Below, piece by piece: positions 1 through 10,298 of a DNA stretch of 64,000 bases. The DNA comes from Solenopsis invicta (lineage: Eukaryota; Arthropoda; Insecta; Hymenoptera; Formicidae), in contig NW_024105284.1 of assembly GCF_016802725.1 (NCBI RefSeq), positions 722,001 through 786,000 of the forward strand, in the 5' to 3' direction. Position numbers and translations under genes: made by a program. The first letter of the stretch is position 1. Each line of letters starts with the position of its first letter. The notes beneath the pieces are model-generated. The model ran no database searches. It had not been told where the DNA came from and was given only the letters and a program-made list of their open reading frames with translations.

Positions 1-629
1 GAAAGAAGCAACTTCGATGTTGTAACTTCTGATTGGACATCCTCACCTGATTGAAGCAATCATATTGTGATTGCAACTATATGCGTAGCTGATATTTAAA
101 GATTAGGTTATGCAAGATTGAATGAGAAGAGAAGATTTGCGACACTATGTCATTTATTTGTTTGTATGACATTTTCTATTGTTATCATCCCTTAATTAAC
201 AGATTTATCAAGAAGCGTGGTCGCGTCTTGCGCCAAAGTGAACGCAAAGCGAGAAAGACCGAGTCTCTTTTACGCAAATTAATAAGAAACATGAAAATTG
301 CAATGCGTGTAATATTAAGTAATATAAACTTTAATCTCACGCTAAGAGAGAATATTTATATTATGAAGTTTAATTATATTGAAGCAATTCATATAATGTT
401 GAACATCTGAAGTTAATATATAATTCTGGAAATGGACATGAGAATTCGAAGTCACTTCTTTATATAAAACTTCAATTTTTATCATCTTCCTTTTTAAACA
501 GTGCTTGTATCATAATATGTTCTTTTATACTCAATGGATAAAAAAAATCGATTCACGTAATAATTTCTTATGATTCTTGTCCTCAATTATCATTTATTTC
601 TTTCCTTTTCTTCTCTAATCCTCTCTATT
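1..629. other. AT-rich sequence, no supported gene
   Basis: I see no coding pattern, splice-flanked exon or element terminus here. An 87-codon open frame at 147-410 has no recognisable domain, and its composition is that of the surrounding noncoding DNA. Confidence 0.6.
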
Positions 630-846
630 TGTGTGTGTGTGTGCGCGTGCGCGCGTGCGTATGCTATATATATGCATGTAAGTATACGTGCATGTGCATT
701 TATATATAAGCATGTGTAATTAACATTAAGATTCATTGCAAAAACAAGGTTATGAGAACTGGTCATGATTTATATATATACACGCACATGCATGCACGCG
801 CATACGCACGCGCGCGCACGCGCGCACGCACGCACGCACACACCTA
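630..846. repeat. Alternating purine-pyrimidine tracts (GT/GC then CA/GC, with TA runs)
   Basis: A TG/CG-alternating run at about 630-662 is mirrored by a CA/CG-alternating run at about 779-842, with TATATA blocks inside each. The two runs are rough inverted complements and could fold together. Long CG/CA alternation is the type of sequence that can adopt Z-DNA. No function is claimed. Confidence 0.7.
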
Positions 847-850
847 TATA

Positions 851-1675
851 TACTCTACTAAAAATATAAAAAAAATAAAAAAATAGAGAATACTTTTCAG
901 ACACCAAAAATTAGACTATATTCAAATGGCTGTAAAATCGGCGAAAAATCATCGTAGATAAAAAATGAAAAAAGCATTTTAAAGTTTGAAGTTTCAACTT
1001 TAACGTTGTATCAACAGATTTTCAAAGTTCTTTAAAGTTTCTTGTCTTATGCAATAAAGAGCACACCTTGTTTCGTTCCTTAAAATTTTGTATATTTGAC
1101 ACTTTGCAGCTGACAAACAAATTTTTTTCGAACAATTCGAGTAAAACTTCATAAACTACAATATTTTGGCTACAAAATGCTTTTTTTTAAATTTCTCTAC
1201 AATTTTTTTTTATCCGAGTTACACAACTTTGAAGCTAAATCTGCATGTTTTACAAATGATGTCCATATTTCGTGAAAAATTATCGTAGATAACAAATTAA
1301 AAAATCATTTAAATAAAACTCGAAGTTCAGTTTTAACATGCTATCAATGGTTTTCAAAAATTTTTGCAATTTCTCAGTGTTATGTCCTAAAAAAGATACA
1401 CTGTTTTTTTCTTAAAATTACGTATTTTTGACAACCTATAGTTCAATAAAACAATTTTTTCTTGACAAATGCAATCCAAGTACCATAAAGTATAACATTT
1501 TCTCTATAAAATGTTTTTATTTTAATTTTCTTATGATTTTTTTTTAGCAAGTTACAAGACTTCGAAAAAACACATTTTTTACAGTACATTTTTCCGAAAA
1601 ATGACGTTTACCGCCGACAATACACAATGTGCACCACGTAGAAGTTGCCGGTCGGATTTTTGCACATCGTGTGTG

Positions 1676-1738
<63 letters not shown>

Positions 1739-2564
1739 GTGTGTGCGTGTTTAATATTGTGTTTGCTCCTCTCTGATTAATTACCGCTTGTAAGCGTTTT
1801 CGCGTCATTTTTCGGAAAAATGTACTGTAAAAAATGTGTTTCTTCGAAATCTTGTAATTCAGTCAAAAAAAAATCGTAGAAAAATTAAATAAAAAAAAGC
1901 ATTTTGTAGAGAAAATATCATACTTTATGGTACTTGCATTGCATTTGTCGAGAAAAAATTGTTTTATTGAACTATAGGCTGTCAAAAATACGTAATTTTA
2001 AGGAAAAAACAGTGTATCTTTTTTGTGGCATACCACTGAGAAATTAAAAAAATTTTTGAAAACCAGCATGATTGAAAACCAGATTGATAGCATGTCAAAG
2101 CCGAAATTTCGAGCTTTTAAATGCTTTTTTCATTTTTTATCTACAATAATTTTTCACGGAATACGGACATCATTTGTAAAAAAAATGCAAATTCAGCTTC
2201 AAAGTTGTGTAACTCGATTAAAAAAAATCGTAGAAAAATTTAAAGAAAAGCATTTTGTAGAAAAATGTTGTAGTTTATAAAGTTTTTTTTAAATTGTTCA
2301 AAAAAAAATTCGTTTGTCGAGCTGCAAAATGTCGAAGATACGAAATTTTAAGGAACAAAACAAAGTGTGCTTCTTTACTGCATAAGACAAGTTAAAAGAA
2401 CTTTGAAAATCTGTTAATACAGCGTTAAAGTTGAAACTTCAAGCTTCAAAATGCTTTTGTAATTTTTTTTACCTACGATTTTTCGCCGAGTTACAGTCAT
2501 TTAAAAATAGCCTAATTTTTGGTGTCTGAAAAGTGTCCCCCCCCCACCTTTTTTTAGTAGTGTA
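851..2564. mobile_element. Foldback-type element with about 756-761 bp inverted arms
   Basis: The left arm (851-1606) and right arm (1804-2564) are inverted copies along their whole length. The ends read TACTCTACTAAAAA and, inverted, TACACTACTAAAAA. The innermost arm sequence (CATTTTTCGGAAAAATG region) flanks a 197-bp loop that carries a (GT)n tract. Each arm is itself built from direct repeats about 333 bp apart: the ATCGTAGATA motif recurs near 950 and 1282, and the related TTACA...CTT block near 1219 and 1552. No transposase frame is present, so the element is non-autonomous. The TA at each end could be a target duplication, but the flanks are TA-rich and this is not decisive. Confidence 0.8.
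1679..1735. repeat. (GT)n microsatellite in the foldback loop
   Basis: An almost uninterrupted run of about 28 GT units lies at the apex between the two inverted arms of the surrounding element. Confidence 0.95.
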
Positions 2565-2592
2565 TATATAATTTTATGTTATACATATACAT

Positions 2593-2872
2593 ATACACTC
2601 AGAAAACAAAAAAGATTAGAACAAACAAAAATGTATTTATTTTAACATTTTCGAATTTGAGTTTTAAATTTTTCGAATCCATTTGAATCCGAAAATAATA
2701 TAATGAAGAGTTGAATCTGTCCCAATTCAAAATGATGAATAGCGCATTTCGTATTTCAATCTATTTTAGTCCATTTGAATCCGAAAATATTCCGGGAATC
2801 TAAAACGCAAACTGGGATAAATTAAAATAAATTGCAATTTTCAATTTATTTGAATTTATTTTTGTTTGCTGG
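2593..2872. mobile_element. Possible short MITE with imperfect TIRs
   Basis: The left end (TACACTCAGAAAACAAAAA) and the inverted right end (TACCCAGCAAACAAAAATAA) resemble each other. The motif CCATTTGAATCCGAAAATA occurs twice inside (about 2680 and 2771). A (TA)n tract follows directly. The call rests on imperfect ends only. Confidence 0.35.
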
Positions 2873-2873
2873 G

Positions 2874-2876
<3 letters not shown>

Positions 2877-2917
<41 letters not shown>
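2877..2917. repeat. (TA)n microsatellite
   Basis: About 20 TA units, passing into a short TG-rich stretch. Confidence 0.95.
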
Positions 2918-2926
<9 letters not shown>

Positions 2927-3025
2927 TGTGTATATGTATATTCACAAAGATGAAAACTACCTGAAGTTCTGAGTTAACAGTTGGATTTTTCTATCTGTTC
3001 CACCATATATAATATTAATTCATAC

Positions 3026-3271
3026 CTGTTTGTCGAGAGTAGCTTGCAAATCTATTATTCGTACTGATGAATCCTGCTCGATCGGATCGAGACTTCCATT
3101 GCTCAGTCTACTGCCAACTTCGGCGAACTTCTCTGTACCTTTTTGTACCAACTGCTGTTGCTGCTGCAATTGATGTTGCTGATATTGCTGTTGCTGCTGT
3201 TGCTGACTTGTTGCCTGCTCAGTCTCATTCTGCCCGATCACAACACTACATTCAGAATGCCTCGCTCGCAT
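3026..3271 (-). CDS. Liprin-alpha: Liprin-alpha exon (glutamine-rich, then coiled coil)
   Basis: This is the most downstream Liprin-alpha exon visible. On the minus strand it encodes a serine/threonine-poor lead-in, a glutamine tract (about 17 Q among 23 residues), then KGTEKFAEVGSRLSNGSLDP and a segment ending in DLQATLDKQ, which fits the second coiled-coil block of insect liprins. It ends in phase 0 with a good 5' splice site, CAG|GTATGA, at 3026/3025. The 3' splice site is unclear. The frame is open upstream to about 3310 and several in-frame AGs exist, including inside the glutamine tract, so the stated upper limit is only the first in-frame ATG. The preceding exon (13119-13214) also ends in phase 0, which is compatible. 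Liprin-alpha organises presynaptic active zones by binding LAR-type phosphatases, RIM/ELKS and kinesin-3; that is family knowledge. The domain-rich C-terminal SAM exons lie beyond this sequence. Confidence 0.7.
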
Positions 3272-3310
3272 TGCCTCTTCTGCATCGCCGCGTAATTCCC
3301 AAAAACTACG

Positions 3311-4304
3311 TCTACACTACACGAATACTACGCGATTGTACGACCAGCATGCACGACTATGATAGACACATTCTCTCGTGAATGCAGCGAATCGATGAAT
3401 GATAGACAAAAGGTAATTCAGCATGATAATTTAGTTATCATCCGAGACAAAAGTGCGCCTGTTTAAGTAATCTTTCGGAAGAAAAAGAACATGTTTACAT
3501 AATGAGAATTTGATATAGAATCTTATGCTACTTTAAATGTCTTCCGCGGAATAAAACACGGAAAATATTTCAATGAAATGATCAACATACATAACACGTA
3601 ATATTGTAAATATACTGGAATAGAACATATTATGGTAAAATATTACAGAAATATATACGATATATTACACGTTTATAAATAACAATAAAATATTACAGGG
3701 ATATATTATACTTCCAAATGACCTCTGTTCCCAATCGACTTGAAATTTTACATATAAGTTTTCAATATAAGGAATAAAGTGCGCGTGAGAAATAAAGCAG
3801 TCTCAACTGCAAAAAACAAAAAAATTTTTTATATAAGACAAAATCAACTCTATATATTGCGATGTCACAACCTGTGTACGTCATCCGTGTACAAGAGCCG
3901 TGCGGCTCAATCGCAGAGACGCGACACAAGTCTTGCGTCCTCCCGACACAGGATCAGATGAGTTTTCGTTGGTGCGTGTGTGTATTCGTCCTATCTTTTC
4001 TTTATCAAAATTTCGCGTTTAAACGCCAAGAAGCAAGGCAGAAATAAGCAATTGCAATACTTATTCCTGTGTATTTACGACGTCTCGTTCATCTAGGAGG
4101 AAGCAAAAGAAACGCTACTATCGCCAAGGATTACCGAAGCATTCCGGAACGCGAGAACATGTAAGTCATACCTTACCTCTTTCTTATATCATGTAAGGCA
4201 TACAGATAGACTTCTATCCAGAATTTACTTGCAGAAACGGAAAAGGAATCAAAGTTGCAGAGGCAGCGCAAGGAAAGCCGTCCACGAACAACTAGAGAAC
4301 CCCG
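3311..4304. other. Intronic sequence, no supported feature
   Basis: Intron between Liprin-alpha exons. The small frames at 3779-4047 show no domain. A mildly GC-richer patch at 3870-4150 has no recognisable identity. Confidence 0.5.
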
Positions 4305-4308
4305 TTAA

Positions 4309-4769
4309 GGCGATGCTGGACCAGTCTCTATACGTGCTTATTTTTGTACTCAGATATCTCTTAATTGGCTTCTGCAGCCAACTTGTGACAACATGAGCCC
4401 ATATAAAAATTTTAGACATTGTATATATGAAATAAGTAACTAGCGAGATGTGAATTAAATCAAAGAACAATACAACGCTTGCAGAATAATCTTAGAAGCA
4501 TTAGTATAAAAGATATAAATGTATGAAAATTGTTTATATAATTTTCACGTGTATTGGTGCAAAAAGCAGAAATTGTGATCATGGTAGTTCAGAGACATTA
4601 AAGGTGCTACAGTCAAAAGAACAAGGACAGATAAATGCGTTTGACAAAGAGCGCTTGCCTATTCCCCTTATTCTTCACTTCACGCGCGACCCTAAGTTCA
4701 TTGAAGAAAAATCTGCAACAATCTGCAGTACCGACGTCGAGTGAGTTCCACCGTCAATACAGCATCGCC
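4309..4769. mobile_element. TTAA-flanked MITE, family with GGCGATGCTG ends (copy 1)
   Basis: The element begins GGCGATGCTGGACC and ends CAGCATCGCC, with TTAA on both sides (4305-4308 and 4770-4773). Related copies lie at 21026-22169 and 32646-33202, sharing internal blocks such as TCTCTATACGTGCTTATTTT near the left end and GACGTCGAGTGAGT near the right end. The TTAA duplication points to mobilisation by a piggyBac-type transposase. It has no coding capacity and lies in a Liprin-alpha intron. Confidence 0.8.
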
Positions 4770-4773
4770 TTAA

Positions 4774-5639
4774 AGAACAATCATAGATCCGATGCAGAAC
4801 CTCCTTATACAAATGACCGTATTCCGCTTACTATTCCTGCAGTAAGCGGTAAGTGGCCGTTCGAGATCATTAAAAAAAAAAATAATAATAATTCTGATGA
4901 GTATGGATCAGAATCCACAGGAAATAGAAAAAATTCAAGAGTAATAATAAGAGAAGCATCGTTCTATTCTTTGAATGTATTCTCTCAAGATTTTTATTCC
5001 AATTACATTGCTAATACGACTGAATTTTATTGAACTTCTTATCCAATATTTAACGTTGTTTAAACCATGGTACTTTGATTCTTATGAATCAGAAATCCAT
5101 AAGCAAAGGAAGAAGAAGAATAGAAAAAATTGCAAGGAACGAGAGGACGCAGGACCAAAAGACTTCCCATGACAAACCTTGCCGTGTGGTGAGACAAACG
5201 TCATTATTGCATTAAAATTGCCGATTTAGGACGGAAGCCGACTGGAATAGCTTTATTTTTGAGTTCTTTCCCAGGCGCCCTTTATTGTACTGTCAAGCTT
5301 GCATTTTTGTCGCTATAACGTCGTTCGTTCGGTTCTGCCAAACTGCGTAACTAGAGACTTTTCGCTTATCGTGCTTGCTGACGCTGCAGTCATCGTCGTT
5401 GTAAAGTCTATCGTAATTTCTGCGTGATTATGCATATATTTGTGTTACTTGCGCGAGTAGTGTAGTTTATTGTATTCGTTAATATCTTATGCATTTCTTC
5501 GCGAGTTAGGCAAAGGTACAGAAGTTCAGAAGTTTCGTGTGTTCTGTGATTGACATTTTTGTTTAATTCTTGGTCCTGGCGAACTAAATCAACTCGCGTG
5601 CAATATGATTTCAGTTTAATAAGTTGCTTCGAGAACGTA
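4774..5639. other. Intronic sequence, no supported feature
   Basis: No exon, element terminus or RNA gene recognised. The 132-codon frame beginning at 4635 overlaps the MITE and is not supported as a gene. Confidence 0.5.
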
Positions 5640-6334
5640 ATTGATCAGAAAAAAGTTTAAAATCTTAGAAATGTTACTACACAATCGGTATTGCTGAAAA
5701 ATGATTTATTGTGAAGTTATAAAAAAAAAATTAAGCAAAAATAAAAAATTGTTCAAAAATCCACTTTTCCTCTAAAAAATTATATCTTCACAACAAAAAA
5801 CTTTTAAGGATTTTAAATTCAGTGTCTTAAAGCTAAAAAATCATTAAAAAAAATTGTCACTTAAAAAAAATTGTCATTGTCATTCCTTTTAAAAAGTATA
5901 ATTATGTAACAAGGAGAATATGAGGAATTTTTGATTAAAGTGTCTAAAATTAAAAAATGTGTTTTATAATACATTTCAGACCCTGCGCAGAAAGCCCTCT
6001 TTTCCACAGTACTATATAGTATTCTAACTTTAGAGTATATGCAAGTACATATGCGAACAAACCTGTTCAAACGTGTTTTGTGCGGTTATTTTATATGAGA
6101 TTACTCACAAAAAAATTTCACTCACACACAATGTAGTTCCACAGACTCCAACAAAACTTTGCTACCGTTCAAATTCTAGTTGACCAATAAAGTTGATCAA
6201 CTGCATCAATCAAAAGAGGAGATTTTAAACTTTTTTTACCCCATAATCCAAATCTCCTATCTCATTCTGTCTTCATACAGCAAGCGTTCAAAACTTTATA
6301 TGAAGTCTCTCTGACCTACTTGTGTATTTAAGGG
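5640..6334 (-). mobile_element. TTAA-family element, degraded inverted copy (copy C)
   Basis: Read on the minus strand this matches most of the elements at 45102-46077 and 47684-48603. It starts CCCTTAAATACACAAGTAGG, then shows the shared GTTTTGAACGCTTGCT block, the GTTGATCAACTTT block and later the CCTCATATTCTCCTTGTTAC block. Its far end (near 5640) lacks the terminal repeat, and the TTAA next to the intact end has decayed to TTGA. It is a truncated older member with no intact frame. Confidence 0.7.
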
Positions 6335-6444
6335 TTGAAACTTTAAAATAAACCATAATTTCTAATACGCGTGATCAGTTCAGTTTCGAGAAATAACGAG
6401 AATAGAAATTAGTTCGAGCGAGAAGGAAGTAGAGATTAGTCGAG

Positions 6445-6617
6445 AGCACTGAGGTTGCGACACTTTTTCTTCGATGGTTTTTGAAATGTAGCTTTGCTCA
6501 TCGAGCGGCAAACGTTATTGCTTGGATCCACAAGTAAGAATCAATTACATTTGCCGCTCAATAAGCAAGACCGCATTCTGAAAACCATCAAAGAAAAAAT
6601 ATCGCAACCTCAGTGCT
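6445..6617. mobile_element. Short palindromic MITE
   Basis: Two inverted arms of about 85 bp (AGCACTGAGGTTGCGA...) meet almost without a loop, so the whole 173 bp can fold as one imperfect hairpin. Mismatches are scattered. No target duplication could be assigned. Confidence 0.75.
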
Positions 6618-6639
6618 TCTAACTGTACATAAAGTTACA

Positions 6640-7599
6640 TATCTTAACGACGTGAAAAATTTACGTTGGCATGAACAATTTATATTAAATATTTCGCACA
6701 GATATCGTGAGCAAAAGATACAAAATATGCAATCAGGACTTGTTTACAAGCGGTCCGTGTGATAGTGCGCGACACGAGGCGGGTTGCGAAGAGTCGTCGA
6801 GGCTTTCAAGCCAGTGTACGGGATTCGCGCAAAGCGGGAGAATTATACGCGACTCACAGGCAAGCGTTCGGAATCGAGGCCTCAAACAAGGCGCGAGTTC
6901 CCGAAGCCCCGGGATGTGGATTCGGGGATGTAAATGACGAGAACCATCGGTGCCCGAGTATCTCAGGAGCGGGCGAGAACCTCAGACGCTTTTCACGCGG
7001 TGGGTGGATGTATGGGACGGAGTCGGCGGCCGAGAACCTCTATCAAACTTGCAGTCAACTCGTCAAGGAGTGAAATATACTCAGATACCGTTTCGCTCAA
7101 GAACCTTGGTGACGTGTACCTGGGCTATTGGTAGATGTCAGGAACAGTCAGTGTCCGAGAAACTCGGAAGTGACAGAGAACATCTACCGCGCTTTGTCAG
7201 TTGCTTTTGGGATTGCGTAGCTCCAGATACAGCGGAGATCTGATCGGTTTTGTATCTCGACGGAGGATGAACTCTCGTGCTAATCGTCGGGTTATTTATC
7301 CGGCAATTAGCATGTTCGGGTAACGACCTCCTCCTCGAAGAATGACTCTCCTCCTCGGAGCGCTTCGCTTTTATCTCACTTTTTTGTTCAAGCGCGCCAG
7401 TGATACAGGCATGGAAAATTGGATCGCACTGCGCATGCGTCCCAACTTTGCTCGCGCGTGGATCGTGCTTGCTAACGGCCGAGTGCAGCCGTTAGCGTCT
7501 ATAACTAGTAAAAGTAATTTAAAGTGGCGCACCGGCCAGGCCTCTGACGGATGGTCGTCGGGGAAAATACACTTTTTGATTGGGGAGTGCATTGTTATA
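6640..7599 (-). mobile_element. LTR-like GC-rich island (copy 1)
   Basis: This is a GC-rich block in AT-rich surroundings with no sustained reading frame. Read on the minus strand it starts near 7599 with TATAACAATGCA. It then has a CTAACGGC/CCGTTAGC pair and a GGCCAGGCCTC-like block also found in the island ending at 20207. A third island (17470-17826) starts TGTAACGATGC. These shared starts and spacing suggest old solo LTRs of one retroelement family, all on the minus strand. The other boundary is not defined. Confidence 0.4.
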
Positions 7600-7639
7600 T
7601 CTTATTATGAATGGAATATATTATAAAAGTTTCTCATAA

Positions 7640-7960
7640 TAAACTTAAAGGTTTTAAGGGTCACTGAATCACAAATCTGTTATTAAAAATGGCAAATTAT
7701 GGAATTAGGAGATTCAAAATGGCACCCTTAACATGCAGTTTTGTTGGATTACAATAATCGAATTATTTATCAAAACAAATCTGAGCGTGCTCTTTAAGAC
7801 ACGCTGATTACGAATCCATTAATTAAATGGAAAAATCATTGATGGCATATTTAAAATGGCCAATCCAAAATATTTGTACCCAATTAAAGTCACATATTTA
7901 ACATATTTCATACAAAAAATAAATCTTTCGAAGTCTTCTGTTGAACACTGCTAAAATAGG
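7640..7960. repeat. AAAATGGC-rich interspersed repeat
   Basis: Repeated short motifs (AAAAATGGCAAATTATGGA, GAATCCATTAATTAAATGGA, AAAATGGCCAATCCAAAAT) resemble the repeat block at 44215-44690. The GTTATTAAAAATGGCAAATT segment near 7677 recurs inverted near 11200. Confidence 0.6.
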
Positions 7961-8180
7961 ATTAAAAAAAAACTCAAATTGAAAAATTCCGTAAAAATGA
8001 TGGATACTAGATACTGGTGTAAGTTTATTTGCTTCAGTCGATGATAACGGCCTACTTGACCACTCTTAGTCAAATCCAGAGACAACGGCGAGGACGTGGT
8101 GGTCACTGTCTCCATTATTTCTTTTTAATTTTTAATTTTATGTTTCTCTTTTTTTTAATTTTTTTACGTTTCTATATATA

Positions 8181-9502
8181 CGAGGTGTGTTCAAAAAGTA
8201 TCGCGAATTTTGAATTTTCGCGGGTTACGTATATTCGAATTTCGATCTTTTTGTGGCGTTATGTTGGTACTTATGTCTCTCACTTATGCCGACAAGCTCG
8301 GCCATTTTGAATGTTCACTTAATTGTTGACAGCTGCTTTGCTTGCACGTGTTTTGGATCGTCTTCGATTTTTACCTATTCAAAAAAATGGATCAAAGAAC
8401 CTGTATCAAATTTTGTGTGAAAAACGAAATTAAGTGCGCGGATGCATTCCGAATGTTGACTGTGGCATACGGAGAAGCTACCTTGGACCGAAGCAACGTT
8501 TATCGGTGGTACAAAATGTTCTCAGAAGGCCGAGAAGATGTGAACGACGAAGAGCGTGCCGGACGCCCGAGCACTTCAACAACAGACGAAAAAATTAATG
8601 AAGTGGAGAAAATGGTATTGGCCAATCGTCGAATCACCGTTAGAGAAATTGCTGAGGACCTAAACATATCGATTGGCTCGTGCCATTCGATTTTTATCAA
8701 TGATTTGGGCATGAGACGGGTCGCCGCGAAATTCGTACCAAAATTGCTCAATTGCGACCAAAAACAGCATCGCATGAACATTGCTAATGAGATGTTGGAC
8801 TCTGTCCGCGACGACCCAAATTTGCTCCAGAGGGTCATAACTGGTGACGAATCGTGGGTTTATGGTTATGACGTGGAAACCAAAGCTCAATCATCTCAAT
8901 GGAAGCTGCCGCACGAACCAAGACCGAAAAAAGCGCGCCAAGTTCGGTCGAATGTGAAAGTTTTGCTGACAGTTTTCTTCGATTGCAGGGGCGTGGTGCA
9001 TCATGAGTTCTTGCCACAGGGTAGAACGGTCAATAAGGAATATTACCTGCAAGTTATGCGCAATTTGCGCGAAGCAATCCGCCAGAAACGCCCGGATTTG
9101 TGGAAGAACAAAAATTGGCTTTTGCACCACGATAACGCCCCTGCTCACACATCGTTGCTTGTGCGCGACTTTTTGGCCAAAAACAACACACTAATGATGC
9201 CGCAGCCACCGTATTCCCCAGATCTGGCCCCCTGTGACTTTTTCTTGTTCCCTAAACTGAAGAGGCCCATGAAAGGACGACGTTACGCTACGCTTGACGA
9301 GATAAAGACGGCATCGAAGGAGGAGCTGAACAAGATAAAAAAAAATGATTTTTTGAAGTGCTTCGAAGATTGGAAAAACCGTTGGCACAAGTGTATAATA
9401 TCTCATGGGGATTACTTTGAAGGGGACAAAATAGATATTCATGAATAAATAAATAATTTTTGAAAAAACACAAAATTGGCGATACTTTTTGAACACACCT
9501 CG
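8181..9502 (+). mobile_element. Complete mariner element
   Basis: Terminal inverted repeats CGAGGTGTGTTCAAAAAGTA at 8181 and its complement ending at 9502 match for about 25 bp or more, and TA lies on each side (8179-8180, 9503-9504), the mariner target duplication. The 1322-bp length is typical of the group. It contains one uninterrupted transposase frame. It lies in the large Liprin-alpha intron between the exons at 3.0 and 13.1 kb. Confidence 0.95.
8387..9448 (+). CDS. Mariner transposase, apparently intact (353 aa)
   Basis: Cut-and-paste DNA transposase of the mariner family. The ATG at 8387 (MDQRTCIK) is chosen because it gives the usual length of about 350 residues; upstream codons are in the 5' UTR. 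Residues 1-110 form the paired helix-turn-helix DNA-binding region that contacts the terminal repeats. The catalytic triad is visible as D154 (TGDESWVYGYD), D249 (HHDNAPAH) and D284 (YSPDLAPCDFF), giving the D34D spacing that defines mariner. Between them lies the WKLPHEP segment, equivalent to the conserved WVPHEL linker motif. The frame ends TAA at 9448, about 50 bp before the right terminal repeat. No stop or frameshift was found, so the protein may be active; base changes that inactivate it cannot be excluded by reading alone. Confidence 0.93.
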   Translation: MDQRTCIKFCVKNEIKCADAFRMLTVAYGEATLDRSNVYRWYKMFSEGREDVNDEERAGRPSTSTTDEKINEVEKMVLANRRITVREIAEDLNISIGSCHSIFINDLGMRRVAAKFVPKLLNCDQKQHRMNIANEMLDSVRDDPNLLQRVITGDESWVYGYDVETKAQSSQWKLPHEPRPKKARQVRSNVKVLLTVFFDCRGVVHHEFLPQGRTVNKEYYLQVMRNLREAIRQKRPDLWKNKNWLLHHDNAPAHTSLLVRDFLAKNNTLMMPQPPYSPDLAPCDFFLFPKLKRPMKGRRYATLDEIKTASKEELNKIKKNDFLKCFEDWKNRWHKCIISHGDYFEGDKIDIHE

Positions 9503-9550
9503 TATCTATTATCCTTGGATTATTTCAATTTGTAATCTCTAATGTATCTA

Positions 9551-10259
9551 CAGGGTGTACCAGTAGAATCCGAAAAAATTTATTATGAGTTTTCAGAATC
9601 CTTTTAATAAAAAATAACAATCGTAAGAAAAATATTTTTATATTTGGGTTAAAGCATTCCTAAAAAAACAGTTTTATTCTATATAGCCCCCTCTACTTCG
9701 ATGACCGCTTCAATTTTGGGCCGGAAGCACGCGCATGTCTCTGTTAAAAATTTCTTCACCATACACGCAAACAATGCCTCAAGCGGCTTTCAGCGGCTTT
9801 CAGCGATGCAACGTTAGGATGTCGAGTCTTGTTGGAGTGTCCCTCAAACACGCAGCACACGAAATAATCCAGCGGATAAAGTCTAGGCTATTAGCAGGCT
9901 TTACTCCGACACATTTTCATGTTTTCGAAGAGCCGATTCTGCACTAAGTGGCCGTCTAAGAACCTTCTTCGGATCCTTTGAAAGCCATATAGTGATGAAT
10001 AATGTCGTAAACTGTCGATTTCGGGTGATCGGAGAACTTTATTATTCCGGACACGGTACGTCCCACGCAAAGATTTTGAACAAGCACAGCTCTCCGGTTA
10101 TATTCTGGACACTGCTTAACCAGTTCGGCCATGACAAAGTTATGTTTTTGTTCCCAATGGATGAGGTTTACTTGAATGCTATCTAGTTGCCGGCTCACAA
10201 GTTATTATATGGCAAAAATTCTAATTTAAAAATTGTCCGAATTCTACTGGTACACCCTG
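9551..10259 (-). mobile_element. Internally deleted Tc1/mariner-type element
   Basis: Terminal inverted repeats CAGGGTGTACCAGTAGAATC (left) and the same, inverted, at the right are flanked by TA (9549-9550, 10260-10261). The 709-bp element is too short for a full transposase. Protein remnants on the minus strand are described separately. It lies only 48 bp from the intact mariner but has different ends, so it is a separate insertion. Confidence 0.88.
9680..10198 (-). pseudogene. Remnant of Tc1/mariner transposase (N- and C-terminal pieces)
   Basis: At 9956-10198 on the minus strand an 80-residue open frame carries a helix-turn-helix-like N-terminal segment (CVGRTVSGIIKFSDHPKSTV). At about 9685-9732 a short C-terminal piece reads FRPKIEAVIEVEG, like the last strand of related transposases. 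The catalytic core between them is missing. The two pieces joined by a deletion explain the short length of the element. Confidence 0.65.
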
Positions 10260-10298
10260 TATTAAGTATTATTCTAAAGCCTCTTCATTGCATTTTAA

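Noticed and set aside
1608..1808. Minus-strand frame with a long Thr-His repeat
   Set aside because: Pure translation of the (GT)n microsatellite in the foldback loop.
4523..5172. Three overlapping plus-strand frames of 65-132 codons
   Set aside because: They cover parts of a TTAA MITE and plain intron, have no recognisable domain, and lack splice context.
6707..7243. Cluster of overlapping open frames in a GC-rich island
   Set aside because: GC-rich sequence with few stops in all frames; overlaps an LTR-like repeat and shows no conserved protein motif.
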